This document shows positions 9,537 through 17,680 of a DNA stretch of 64,000 nt, one piece after another (position 1 is the stretch's first letter; the number at the start of each line of letters is the position of its first letter). Position numbers and translations under genes: made by a program. This stretch comes from Acinetobacter qingfengensis (GTDB taxonomy: Bacteria; Pseudomonadota; Gammaproteobacteria; Pseudomonadales; Moraxellaceae). The notes beneath the pieces are model-generated. The model saw only the letters and a list, made by a program, of their open reading frames with translations, ran no database searches and was not told the origin of the DNA. Where the stretch lies: positions 62,001 through 126,000 of the forward strand of contig NZ_VXKN01000010.1 in the NCBI RefSeq assembly GCF_008693185.1. Direction: 5' to 3'.

Positions 9537-9995
9537 ATGTCAAATCATACTCAAAGCAATAAAACCGTCTGGATGATTTTTGCGGCAATTTGTGGCGTTT
9601 TCGCCATTGCTGCACTGATTTATTTTGCCTATTCTTCATTGAATAGTCCTTCACAACAAAAAGAAACTGCTGTCAATCCTAGTGCTAAATCAAGCAATCA
9701 AAATACAACAAGCAACACTGATGCAATGTCGTTACAAGCCACAAACTCGGCATCAACGGCGCAACCTGCCAGTATTGATCAGACATTTAATGCTTTGGTA
9801 CAAAATGATTTAGACAAGCAACCTCTCCCAGAAAATCCTGCTCTCGCTAAAGATGAACTCCAGCAATTAGCAGATGTGCAAAAACAGTTGCATGAACAAA
9901 AACAACTATTACAGCAGCAACACCAGTCGGCGGATCGCCTTATTGAATTAAAACAGCAGCAGATTGCAGATTTGCAACAGCAACTTAAAAATTAA
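9537..9995 (+). CDS. Uncharacterised single-TM protein with Gln-rich coiled coil
   Basis: I do not recognise a named family. The 152 residues comprise a short cytoplasmic start (MSNHTQSNKT), one transmembrane helix at about 11-31 (VWMIFAAICGVFAIAALIYFAY), a Ser/Asn/Thr-rich linker at about 35-85, and a C-terminal coiled coil rich in Gln, Leu and Lys (about 105-152, LQQLADVQKQLHEQKQLLQQ). The topology suggests a membrane-anchored periplasmic helix. It follows yheV by 26 bp and is probably in its operon. Confidence 0.75.
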   Translation: MSNHTQSNKTVWMIFAAICGVFAIAALIYFAYSSLNSPSQQKETAVNPSAKSSNQNTTSNTDAMSLQATNSASTAQPASIDQTFNALVQNDLDKQPLPENPALAKDELQQLADVQKQLHEQKQLLQQQHQSADRLIELKQQQIADLQQQLKN

Positions 9996-10062
9996 GGATT
10001 TTATTAAGCAATCTATAATCAGTGGTGATATGGCGGTTGTTTTCATCAGGATATGCCTAATG

Positions 10063-10473
10063 CTACTGATGTCTTACCAATCGCTGCAACCGACACCATT
10101 GCTGATGATTTAACTGATCCTGCATAATACATAATGTGGTTTTATTTTGGGTATGCTCTTCAACAAATGTCAAAAAAACTGCAATACCCAATGACTGAAT
10201 TTTTAATAATCGTTGTTGTGTACGATGTTGATATTGATCCTCTAAACTCCATAGATCCTCAGTTAAGTGACTTAAACGCCGGATTGAAGATTTTGGACGC
10301 AAATAAAAGCTGAATAATGCGGTCAATAGCACGATACTCAAAGCCCAATAGACAGCTACACTTTGCTTTAAAACATAAAACAAGCACAACAACACCGTAA
10401 TCATGAGCAGTAATTTTAATAATCCTGTCTCTAAATCAAAATGACGGGGGTGAGTGTGCTGCATATCGGTCAA
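10063..10473 (-). CDS. ygfX: YgfX/CptA-like membrane protein
   Basis: This 136-residue protein has two adjacent membrane helices at about residues 20-55 and a soluble C-terminal part. That and its place directly after sdhE identify it as YgfX-like. In E. coli YgfX (CptA) was proposed as an inner-membrane toxin paired with SdhE/CptB, though SdhE is now known mainly as a flavinylation factor. The open frame starts with TTG at 10473, overlapping the sdhE stop as TTGA; the ATG at 10464 is the alternative (133 aa). Sequence similarity is modest, so the assignment rests largely on synteny and topology. Confidence 0.65.
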   Translation of the reverse strand: MTDMQHTHPRHFDLETGLLKLLLMITVLLCLFYVLKQSVAVYWALSIVLLTALFSFYLRPKSSIRRLSHLTEDLWSLEDQYQHRTQQRLLKIQSLGIAVFLTFVEEHTQNKTTLCIMQDQLNHQQWCRLQRLVRHQ

Positions 10474-10733
10474 ACCTGATGAACGTTGTTTTTCATTTTT
10501 TCGATCAATTCTGAAAGCTCTGGTTTTGGTGGTTCAGATACAGCCATAAACCAATCGAGTAAATCCGGATCTTCTGCTGCAACCAGTTCTGCAAACAATG
10601 CTTTTTCTGCATCAGATGCAGATAGATAATGTTCTCGAACATAAGGGTCAAAATAAATATCCAGTTCCTTTAAACCACGACGTGAACGATAAATAACTTT
10701 ACGTTGTTCAAGTGTTGGCTCAATTGTCATCAT
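10470..10733 (-). CDS. sdhE: FAD assembly factor SdhE
   Basis: SdhE promotes covalent attachment of FAD to the succinate dehydrogenase flavoprotein. The 87 residues contain the signature RSRRGLKELD (R-x-x-R-G-x-x-E type), which contacts SdhA, and the helical bundle with FAELVAAEDPDLLDWFM typical of the family. Two consecutive ATG codons follow AGGGAT, so the start is 10733 or 10730. Its stop overlaps the start region of the YgfX-like gene, implying translational coupling. Confidence 0.92.
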   Translation of the reverse strand: MMTIEPTLEQRKVIYRSRRGLKELDIYFDPYVREHYLSASDAEKALFAELVAAEDPDLLDWFMAVSEPPKPELSELIEKMKNNVHQV

Positions 10734-10998
10734 TTTATCCCTGTAACATATTATAAAAAGCTGATTGTAACGTATGACAGATCTTTTACTCTAGCCTCAA
10801 ATTCAAATTTTAAATTACATTTAAAATTGAGTTTAGCGTAAAAAAAACCATTCAATACAATTGTTTTACATGGCATCAACATATTATTGCAAGCTTTATA
10901 CACCGAATAAGCTCATTTTTCATACAATAGAAAAACAGTTAAATTTTCCTGTATTTCGCCAATTTTTATAAACTAGCTACAATAAGGAAATCAATCAA

Positions 10999-11433
10999 AT
11001 GAATATTTTTGAAGCACTTCGAGAAAGTCACGATAAACAACGTATATTGTGTCAGCAATTATTAGACACTCATGGGGACAGTCTGGAACGTAGGGAAATT
11101 TTTACTGCGTTAAAACAGGAATTATATGCACATTCTGTGGCTGAAGATCGTTATCTTTATATTCCCATGATGTTTAACGATACAGGTCTGGATATTACCC
11201 GACATGCACTCTCAGAACATCACGAAATGGATGAGTTGGTAGAACAACTTGAACAAACTGAATTAAGCAATACCGGTTGGTTGGCTACAGCAAAGAAACT
11301 GGCAGATGTGGTGCATCATCATTTAAAGGAAGAAGAACATGGTTTTTTTCAACAAGCAGGTAAAATTTTATCTGATCGGGATAAACAGCAATTGGCTAAA
11401 AACTATTTAAATGAGTATCAAAAATACCTTTAA
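10999..11433 (+). CDS. Hemerythrin domain-containing protein
   Basis: This 144-residue four-helix protein has a spaced set of His and Glu residues fitting a hemerythrin di-iron site: His11, His45, Glu49, His74/75, Glu79, His107 and the HHHLKEEEHGFF segment. Family members bind O2, NO or iron, or help repair Fe-S centres. AAGGAAATC precedes the ATG by about eight bases. The gene is monocistronic, with a strong terminator at 11450-11483 whose loop is unusually CU-rich. Confidence 0.85.
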   Translation: MNIFEALRESHDKQRILCQQLLDTHGDSLERREIFTALKQELYAHSVAEDRYLYIPMMFNDTGLDITRHALSEHHEMDELVEQLEQTELSNTGWLATAKKLADVVHHHLKEEEHGFFQQAGKILSDRDKQQLAKNYLNEYQKYL

Positions 11434-11449
11434 ACCTTACTCCTCTTGT

Positions 11450-11483
11450 CAGGCTAGAAGTTCCTCCCTAGCCTGATTTTTTT
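11450..11483 (+). terminator. Terminator with CU-rich loop after hemerythrin gene
   Basis: An 8-bp stem CAGGCTAG (11450-11457)/CTAGCCTG (11468-11475) is followed by ATTTTTTT. The 10-nt loop is AAGTTCCTCC, and ACTCCTCTT lies just upstream. Confidence 0.88.
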
Positions 11484-11514
11484 AATCAAATCAACTCCTA
11501 CCCTGCATTTTTTG

Positions 11515-12384
11515 TTATGCACCCAATTTCTTTCTTTGTCTATAACTACGCAGTGTGATCCCAATAGATGCCAGCATAATACTAAATAATGCAACCCACT
11601 GAATCAGGCTAAGATATTCATCTAATACCAACATACCTACGATCGCAGCCATTGCAGGCGATAAACTGGTAAAGGTGCCATAACTCAATCGATTCAGCGA
11701 TTTAAGTGCATACAAATCCAATGCATAAGGAATAGCCGTTGCCAGTAATGCAAGAATCAGAGCATTTTTCCAGTACATTGTATTTAAAATTCCTGCTGAA
11801 TTTTGCCAAAGCCCATAAGGTAAAAGACATAAGGCAGCAAGTCCAATCCCCAACGTCAGACTATGAATACCAATATTCTGACGAATGACTTTTTGTCCAA
11901 AATAAATATACATCGCCCAGCAAAAACCTGCACTCAATGCAAATCCGACACCTCTCCAAGATAAACGCTGATAACCTGTCCACGGCATCAATAATACAAT
12001 GCCTAAAATTGCACACCCAACCCAGATAAAATCACTGCGTTGTTTTACTGATAATAATGCCAAACCTAATGGACCAATAAATTCCAGCCCAACTGCAATA
12101 CCCTGTGGTAAATCATTTAGTGCATGGTAGAAACAAATATTCATCAATCCCAATGCCAAACTATAGCACAGGATAATTTGCCATTGCACAAAGGCTAATT
12201 TTTTCCAGATACGCCATGAACGTAACATGAAAAAGATGATCAAAAAAGCAAAACTCAACCTTAATACTGTTACCGAAGTTGGATCTAAAACTTCAAATAA
12301 ATGTTTTGCATAAGATGCGCTGAATTGATAGGACAACATCGAAATCAGCATACAAAGCATGGCACCTAATTGAGATGAGAACAT
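11515..12384 (-). CDS. EamA/RhtA-like transporter (DMT superfamily)
   Basis: This 289-residue inner-membrane protein has about ten hydrophobic helices forming two EamA repeats. The segments PQGIAVGLEFIGPLGLAL and SLSPAMAAIVGMLVLDEYLS match the RhtA branch, which exports threonine/homoserine and other small metabolites by proton exchange. The ATG at 12384 is followed by the first helix at once. It converges with the hemerythrin gene and lies downstream of serA, separated by the serA terminator. A substrate is not readable from sequence. Confidence 0.85.
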   Translation of the reverse strand: MFSSQLGAMLCMLISMLSYQFSASYAKHLFEVLDPTSVTVLRLSFAFLIIFFMLRSWRIWKKLAFVQWQIILCYSLALGLMNICFYHALNDLPQGIAVGLEFIGPLGLALLSVKQRSDFIWVGCAILGIVLLMPWTGYQRLSWRGVGFALSAGFCWAMYIYFGQKVIRQNIGIHSLTLGIGLAALCLLPYGLWQNSAGILNTMYWKNALILALLATAIPYALDLYALKSLNRLSYGTFTSLSPAMAAIVGMLVLDEYLSLIQWVALFSIMLASIGITLRSYRQRKKLGA

Positions 12385-12478
12385 ATATTTACCATTGATT
12401 TAATCATTGATTACCTAATCTTAAGCAGATATTCACCATGCTTTAAGAGAATAGGAGAAAGCTTTAGCCATAAAAAAA

Positions 12479-12496
12479 CCACAGCCGAAGCTGTGG
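12479..12496 (-). terminator. Rho-independent terminator of serA
   Basis: Perfect 7-bp stem CCACAGC (12479-12485)/GCTGTGG (12490-12496). In serA orientation it has a UUCG-type tetraloop followed by a T7 run (A run at 12472-12478 on the plus strand). Confidence 0.92.
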
Positions 12497-12514
12497 CTTT
12501 AATTAATGCTTTAT

Positions 12515-13747
12515 TTAAAACAACACACGTACACGGATTGTGCCTTCTACATTGTGCAAGGTTTCCAATGCTTCCTGAGATGCAGAAGCATCAACATCAA
12601 TCACTAGATAACCAACGTCACCCTTAGTCATCAATTGCTGACCAGAAATATTGATATTATGTTCAGCAAATAATGTATTGATTTTGGACAATACACCCGG
12701 AATATTTTTGTGGATATGCAATAAACGATGCTTGCCTTCGGTTAATGGCAATGCAATTTCAGGGAAATTGACCGCAGACAGCGTCATTCCTTTATCAGAA
12801 TAGGCAACAAATTTTTCAGCAACTTCCAAACCGATATTTGCCTGTGCTTCCATGGTTGAACCACCAACATGCGGTGTCAAAATCACATTATCCAAACCAC
12901 GTAATGCTGACTGGAATTCCTCACCATTGGCTTTTGGTTCTTTCGGAAATACGTCAACCGCAGCACCGGCAATATGACCAGATTTAATTGCATCGGCTAA
13001 ATCTTCAATTACCACACAAGTACCACGTGCCGCATTCAGGAAGATGGCGCCTTCTTTCATTTGCGCAAACTGATCTTTTCCGAAGAAATTACGGGTTGAT
13101 GGTACATCAGGTACATGTAAAGTTACAACGTCAGCATTTGCCAGCAACTCTGCCATTGAACCAACCTGACGGGCATTTCCCATTGGTAATTTGGTCACAA
13201 CATCATAATAAATCACGTGCATACCCAGACTTTCTGCCAAGACAGAAAGCTGAGAACCGATTGAACCGTAACCTACGATTCCCAGAGTTTTACCACGAGT
13301 TTCAAAAGAACCTACCGCTGATTTTTGCCAGCCGCCCGCATGTGTTGTTTTTGATTTTTCAGGTACACGGCGCAATAGAAGAATGGTTTCGGCAAGCACA
13401 AGTTCAGCAACTGAACGTGTGTTGGAATATGGCGCATTAAAAACAGGAATACCCCGCACCATTGCAGCATTTAGATTTACCTGATTGGTTCCGATACAGA
13501 AACACCCCACAGCAATCAGTTTATTTGCTGCTTCAAAAACTTCTTCAGTTAACTGAGTGCGTGAACGGATCCCAATAAAATGTGCTTCTTTGACGGCGTC
13601 TTTTAATGCTTCGCCTTCAAGTGCAGTTTTACGATAATCAATATTGGTATAACCCGCAGCGTTTAACGTATCAATAGCGTTTTGATGAACGCCTTCTAAT
13701 AGCAAGAAACGGATTTTATCTTTAGGAAGAGAAAGATGCTGGCTCAT
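12515..13747 (-). CDS. serA: D-3-phosphoglycerate dehydrogenase
   Basis: SerA catalyses the first step of serine synthesis, oxidising 3-phosphoglycerate with NAD+; it can also reduce 2-oxoglutarate to D-2-hydroxyglutarate. The 410-residue protein has the E. coli-type layout: substrate/NAD Rossmann domains with LGIVGYGSIGSQLSVLAESLG at about 150-170, catalytic His in ILTPHVGGST, and a C-terminal ACT domain (HKNIPGVLSKINTLFAEHNIN) for serine feedback. The terminator follows directly. It is divergent from a D-2-hydroxyglutarate dehydrogenase gene, which fits the side reaction. Confidence 0.96.
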   Translation of the reverse strand: MSQHLSLPKDKIRFLLLEGVHQNAIDTLNAAGYTNIDYRKTALEGEALKDAVKEAHFIGIRSRTQLTEEVFEAANKLIAVGCFCIGTNQVNLNAAMVRGIPVFNAPYSNTRSVAELVLAETILLLRRVPEKSKTTHAGGWQKSAVGSFETRGKTLGIVGYGSIGSQLSVLAESLGMHVIYYDVVTKLPMGNARQVGSMAELLANADVVTLHVPDVPSTRNFFGKDQFAQMKEGAIFLNAARGTCVVIEDLADAIKSGHIAGAAVDVFPKEPKANGEEFQSALRGLDNVILTPHVGGSTMEAQANIGLEVAEKFVAYSDKGMTLSAVNFPEIALPLTEGKHRLLHIHKNIPGVLSKINTLFAEHNINISGQQLMTKGDVGYLVIDVDASASQEALETLHNVEGTIRVRVLF

Positions 13748-13837
13748 TACGTCTCCGTTATAAAGGCCAAATATTTTGGTCGCAGTATGATACCATATTG
13801 CTCATAACTTGTTTAATTGTTATTAGGTTCATCTCTT

Positions 13838-15247
13838 ATGAATGCTCCAGTCAATTTATCTGCCGATTTTCTGAATACCATCCGTTCTATCGTTGGTGAA
13901 CAACGTGTTAAAACCGACACTGATACCCTATTGACTTGGGGCAAGGATCATACAAAACACTTTGCTCCAGACCCATCGGTTGTGGTTTTTCCTGCGACAA
14001 CTGAAGAAGTTGCTGCACTGGTAAAGGTTGCTAACGAATTCAATATTGCCATTACACCCTCAGGTGGTCGTACCGGACTTTCTGCCGGAGCTGTAGCAGC
14101 CAATGGCGAAATGGTCATCAGCACAGATCGCATGAATAAAGTTTTAAACTTTTATCCAGCAGATCGTATGGTACACGTGCAGGCTGGAATCATCACCGAA
14201 CAATTACAGAATTTTGCTAAAGAAAACGGTTTTTATTATCCGGTTGATTTTGCCTCATCAGGCTCATCACAAATTGGTGGCAATATTGGAACCAATGCTG
14301 GTGGTATCAAAGTCATCAAATATGGAATGACACGCAACTGGATTTTAGGGTTGACCGTAGTTACAGGAAAAGGTGATGTATTACATCTGAACAAAGGTAT
14401 GATTAAAAATGCTACGGGCTATGCATTACAACACTTATTTATTGGTGGTGAAGGTACGCTGGGCATTGTAACTGAAGCAGAAATCAAACTGGAACGCCAA
14501 CCGCACGACTTACAGGTTATGGTATTGGGTGTGCCTGATTTTGATGCAGTCATGCCTGTATTACATGCATTCCAAAGCAAAATTGATCTGACCGCCTTTG
14601 AATTCTTTGGTGAATTGTCAATGCAAAAAGTATTGGACAATGGTCATGTCCAACGCCCATTTGAAACTCAATGTCCATTTTATGTTTTGCTTGAATTTGA
14701 AGCGCCTTATGAACCTATCATGGATAAGGCCATGGAAATTTTTGAACATTGTATGGAACAAGGCTGGGTGCTTGATGGTGTGATGAGTCAAAGTCTGGAT
14801 CAATTACATAATTTATGGCGCCTACGTGAAGATATTTCGGAATCAATTGCACCATTTACACCGTATAAAAATGACATTTCGGTGTTAATTACCCATGTTC
14901 CAGCATTTATTAAAGAAATTGACGCGATTGTTCAGGAAAATTATCCTGATTTTGAAATTTGCTGGTTTGGTCATATCGGTGATGGAAATCTGCACTTAAA
15001 CATTCTAAAACCTGAAGATCTAAGCAAAGATGAATTCTTTGCAAAATGTCAGATTGTGAATAAACATGTGTTTGATACTGTAAAAAAATACAACGGCTCT
15101 ATCTCTGCCGAGCATGGTGTGGGAATGACCAAAAAACCATATTTGGGCTATACCCGTTCGGCAGAAGAAATTGCCTATATGAAAGCATTGAAACAAGTCT
15201 TTGATCCAAATGACATCATGAATCCAGGTAAATTATTTGATCTATAA
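13838..15247 (+). CDS. FAD-linked oxidase, probable D-2-hydroxyglutarate dehydrogenase
   Basis: The 469-residue flavoprotein has a VAO-type FAD domain (PSGGRTGLSAGAV; GSSQIGGNIGTNAGG) and a FAD-oxidase C domain with HIGDGNLHLN and SAEHGVGMTKKPYL. These motifs are shared by D-lactate and D-2-hydroxyglutarate dehydrogenases. In pseudomonads the gene next to serA encodes D-2-hydroxyglutarate dehydrogenase, which regenerates 2-oxoglutarate from the SerA by-product; the divergent pair here fits the same role. The ATG at 13838 gives the family-like start; an in-frame TTG at 13817 is less likely. Only 90 bp separate it from serA. Confidence 0.85.
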   Translation: MNAPVNLSADFLNTIRSIVGEQRVKTDTDTLLTWGKDHTKHFAPDPSVVVFPATTEEVAALVKVANEFNIAITPSGGRTGLSAGAVAANGEMVISTDRMNKVLNFYPADRMVHVQAGIITEQLQNFAKENGFYYPVDFASSGSSQIGGNIGTNAGGIKVIKYGMTRNWILGLTVVTGKGDVLHLNKGMIKNATGYALQHLFIGGEGTLGIVTEAEIKLERQPHDLQVMVLGVPDFDAVMPVLHAFQSKIDLTAFEFFGELSMQKVLDNGHVQRPFETQCPFYVLLEFEAPYEPIMDKAMEIFEHCMEQGWVLDGVMSQSLDQLHNLWRLREDISESIAPFTPYKNDISVLITHVPAFIKEIDAIVQENYPDFEICWFGHIGDGNLHLNILKPEDLSKDEFFAKCQIVNKHVFDTVKKYNGSISAEHGVGMTKKPYLGYTRSAEEIAYMKALKQVFDPNDIMNPGKLFDL

Positions 15248-15253
15248 CTGATA

Positions 15254-15287
15254 GATTCCCTCAATCCACCCAGTGGTTGAGGGAATC
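15254..15287 (+). terminator. Very strong hairpin after the D-2-hydroxyglutarate dehydrogenase gene
   Basis: Arms GATTCCCTCAA (15254-15264) and TTGAGGGAATC (15277-15287) pair perfectly and continue inward through CCAC/GTGG with one bulged T. It begins six bases after the stop codon. There is no T run (GTAATCT follows), so it may act as a 3' end stabiliser or processed terminator. Confidence 0.6.
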
Positions 15288-15413
15288 GTAATCTAGACAA
15301 GAATCCTATGCTGTCTATATTTCCAAACTTGCTTATTTGACAAAAAAGGATGCCCTTTTAGGTTTTTTAGGACGTTTCAGAGTATGGGGGGGTAATCCGA
15401 ATTTCACCCGATT

Positions 15414-15453
15414 TTGTCCCATAAACCAACTGGTTGGTATATTGTCTAGACAA
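15414..15453 (+). promoter_or_regulatory. Promoter with two operator-like palindromes but no gene behind it
   Basis: TTGTCC (15414-15419) and TATATT (15438-15443) are spaced 18 bp. The spacer holds the dyad ACCAAC-TG-GTTGGT (15425-15438), and directly after the -10 comes the perfect 12-bp palindrome TTGTCTAGACAA (15442-15453). This is how TetR-type operators overlap a promoter. No convincing rightward gene follows. Confidence 0.4.
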
Positions 15454-15459
15454 TGCGTT

Positions 15460-15561
15460 TTATGCCAGTTCAAGCACATCTTTTGCACATAAACCACAAT
15501 ATAAATTATGGGGAATAGCCGTCAGTTTAGTGCCTGATTCAATTAATAATCGTATATACAT
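15460..15561 (-). CDS. Possible 33-aa ORF in the 390-bp gap before yjbR-like gene
   Basis: The frame begins MYIRLLIESGTKLTAI and contains a CGLC motif near its end (LYCGLCAKDVLELA). I see no good ribosome binding site, and it may be the 3' tail of a lost gene. The rest of 15288-15635 holds only the palindromes described separately. Confidence 0.2.
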   Translation of the reverse strand: MYIRLLIESGTKLTAIPHNLYCGLCAKDVLELA

Positions 15562-15635
15562 AAAAAATATACACGACTATTCTCTTATTGCAAATCTGCA
15601 CGGCACTGCCTTTCGAGTTACTAGAATATGAGCTA

Positions 15636-16001
15636 TTAATCATGCCCAGTGAGATAGTAACTATCGTCAATCAATTCAAAAATTTCTTTTTCTGGAACAG
15701 TATTATCAAGAAGTACCGTAAGCCAGTGCTCTTTATTCATGTGATATGCTGGTAAATACCCTTGTGCCAGACGTAAGGAACCCACGATTTCTGGTCTACA
15801 CTTCACATTCAATACATCAATTCCATCCGTCCCTTCAAGTCCAAGCTTGTTTCTGGGAACATTCATCAAGAGCGCAAACCATTTCTTCGTTCCATGATGT
15901 CTTAGTGCAGCATAATCTGGATATTTGCTCCAGGGGTAGTCTGGTGCTATCTGATATTTGTTTTTTACATGCTTAACTACGGCTACTTTTAAGTTTGGCA
16001 T
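15636..16001 (-). CDS. MmcQ/YjbR family protein
   Basis: This 121-residue protein has the YjbR fold pattern: YPDYAALRHHGTKKWFALLMNVPRNKLGL in the N-terminal half and the conserved end HMNKEHWLTVLLDNTVPEKEIFELIDDSYYLT. The family has a double-wing DNA-binding-like fold with unproven function. I choose the ATG at 16001 (MPNLKVAVV) because AAGGAAAC lies six to thirteen bases upstream; an in-frame ATG at 16025 has no such site. Confidence 0.85.
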   Translation of the reverse strand: MPNLKVAVVKHVKNKYQIAPDYPWSKYPDYAALRHHGTKKWFALLMNVPRNKLGLEGTDGIDVLNVKCRPEIVGSLRLAQGYLPAYHMNKEHWLTVLLDNTVPEKEIFELIDDSYYLTGHD

Positions 16002-16159
16002 CTTGTTTCCTTGAATTAACAGCATTCGATTAATGATTTAAAAAGTATGGTTAAATTTGCATTAGCATATCCACTCAAAAAGATGTAGATATCTATAGAC
16101 TAAACTCCGAGCTTGTACAATTAACCGGATAAATCAGATCTCTAAATATTCAGTACGTT

Positions 16160-16267
16160 TCAGGCACAAAACACGTGGCTCATATAATCAAATAAATCAG
16201 GTGTTTGTACCCATAGAAATACTGATAGCCCTAACAATAACAAGAGAATAAAAGACATAATCTTCAT
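16160..16267 (-). CDS. 35-aa single-TM small protein downstream of MFS gene
   Basis: A short ORF starts at the ATG at 16267-16265, three bases after the MFS stop at 16271. Its ribosome binding site AGGA is formed by the last codons of the MFS gene, implying translational coupling. The product opens MKIMSFILLLLLGLSVFLWV, one membrane helix, and ends in a short polar tail with His and Cys. I do not recognise a family. Position and topology suggest a small accessory subunit or stabiliser of the transporter. Too short for most annotation pipelines. Confidence 0.5.
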   Translation of the reverse strand: MKIMSFILLLLLGLSVFLWVQTPDLFDYMSHVFCA

Positions 16268-16270
16268 GCA

Positions 16271-17485
16271 CTATTCCTGCTTTGGCAACGCTGAGTGATC
16301 ACTGACAAAGAAATGAATAACCACCCCAAATCCACTCAGAAGAATTGAAAACAACCATACATAGTAATAATCTCCAGTAAGGTCATGATTTAAACCACCT
16401 AGATATCCACCCAGAAAAGAACCAATTTGATGGGTTAAAAATACCATACCGCTTAGCATAGACAAATATTTAACTCCAAACATATTAGCAACCAATCCAT
16501 TGGTTAAAGGAACTGTTGATAACCACAACAATCCCATAACGATACCAAAAGCATATACACTATATACACTTAATGGTAATAATAAGAACAAGATCATCGC
16601 TACACCTCTTAATCCATATAGATAAGTCAGTAATCTAGCTTTGCAATAACGATCTCCTAACCAGCCTGCGCCATAGGTACCAATCACATTAAATAAACCA
16701 ACCAACGCCAGAAAAATTGTTCCTGTTTTGGCATCATAACCATGATCAATCAAATATCCTGGTAAATGAATTCCAAGAAAAACCACTTGAAAACCACACA
16801 CCAAAAATCCTAGAGATAACCACCAAAATGGACGATGATGACGTGCAATATTTAATATTTGCTTTAAAGTCAGATCAGCTTTATTAGCAAAGGCTTTTTG
16901 CTTACCTATCACCGGAGATCTAATCCAAAAACTAAGCGGCAAAATCAAGGCCACCAGAACTGCACTGACCAATAATGCTGCAGACCAACCAAAATACTGG
17001 ATCAACATCAATGTCGATGGCAACATAATAAATTGTCCAAATGAGCCTGCCGCGCTAGCAATTCCCATGGCCATACTGCGCTTTTCTGCAACCACCATTC
17101 GACCAATGGCAGATAGTAATACCGAAAAAGATGTTGCCGAAAGTGCAATACCTAAAATTAATCCCAGACTTAAATTTAGCAATATTCCTGTTGAACTAAC
17201 CGCCATTATGGCAAGCCCAATCATATAAAGTAATCCACCTATTGCAACAACGATTCGACTACCATAACGATCTGCCAAAGCACCGGTAAAAGGTTGTGCC
17301 AATCCCCAAATTAAATTTTGTGATGCAATTGCCAAACTAAATACCTGATGCCCCCAGCCAAAATGATGGCTCATTGGCTCAAGATATAAGGCAAATGCAT
17401 GTCGAATCCCCAATGAAAGTGCCAAAATAATTGCACTAGCAATGATCATATTACGGATAGTTGTACTCTGTTGAGCAATTTGCAT
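16271..17485 (-). CDS. MFS transporter (monocarboxylate/oxalate-formate-like group)
   Basis: This 404-residue permease has 12 predicted helices. It has the loop 2-3 motif GALADRYGSRIV (about residues 68-79), and the first helix ends RHAFALYLEPMSHHFGWGHQ, a pattern seen in the OFA/MCT-like subgroup that moves small organic anions. It is divergent from an AAHS transporter/D-lactate dehydrogenase pair across 195 bp. The last codons double as the ribosome binding site of a 35-codon ORF. AGGAATG precedes the ATG by about 11 bases. Substrate unknown. Confidence 0.85.
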   Translation of the reverse strand: MQIAQQSTTIRNMIIASAIILALSLGIRHAFALYLEPMSHHFGWGHQVFSLAIASQNLIWGLAQPFTGALADRYGSRIVVAIGGLLYMIGLAIMAVSSTGILLNLSLGLILGIALSATSFSVLLSAIGRMVVAEKRSMAMGIASAAGSFGQFIMLPSTLMLIQYFGWSAALLVSAVLVALILPLSFWIRSPVIGKQKAFANKADLTLKQILNIARHHRPFWWLSLGFLVCGFQVVFLGIHLPGYLIDHGYDAKTGTIFLALVGLFNVIGTYGAGWLGDRYCKARLLTYLYGLRGVAMILFLLLPLSVYSVYAFGIVMGLLWLSTVPLTNGLVANMFGVKYLSMLSGMVFLTHQIGSFLGGYLGGLNHDLTGDYYYVWLFSILLSGFGVVIHFFVSDHSALPKQE

Positions 17486-17680
17486 AATGTTTACATTCCT
17501 GCATTTCCACTATTTCATGGCATGATACATGAAAATAATCACTAAACTTGTGCCTGATCCCATCGTCTGCCCTGATCTATTCATTTTTTAAGAAAAATAT
17601 CAGTAAATGCAATTTCCTGATTTTTTTTATACAATCCACATCAATTTTTTTATACTGCTAACCCTGAAAATTCAATCATC

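Noticed and set aside
10063..10733. SdhE/YgfX as a toxin-antitoxin system
   Set aside because: CptAB was proposed as such in E. coli, but SdhE is established as a flavinylation factor; conserved core genes here, so not reported as a defence or TA system.
15434..15631. 65-codon plus-strand frame in the 15.25-15.64 kb gap
   Set aside because: No ribosome binding site, no recognisable domain, and it starts inside the promoter-like element.
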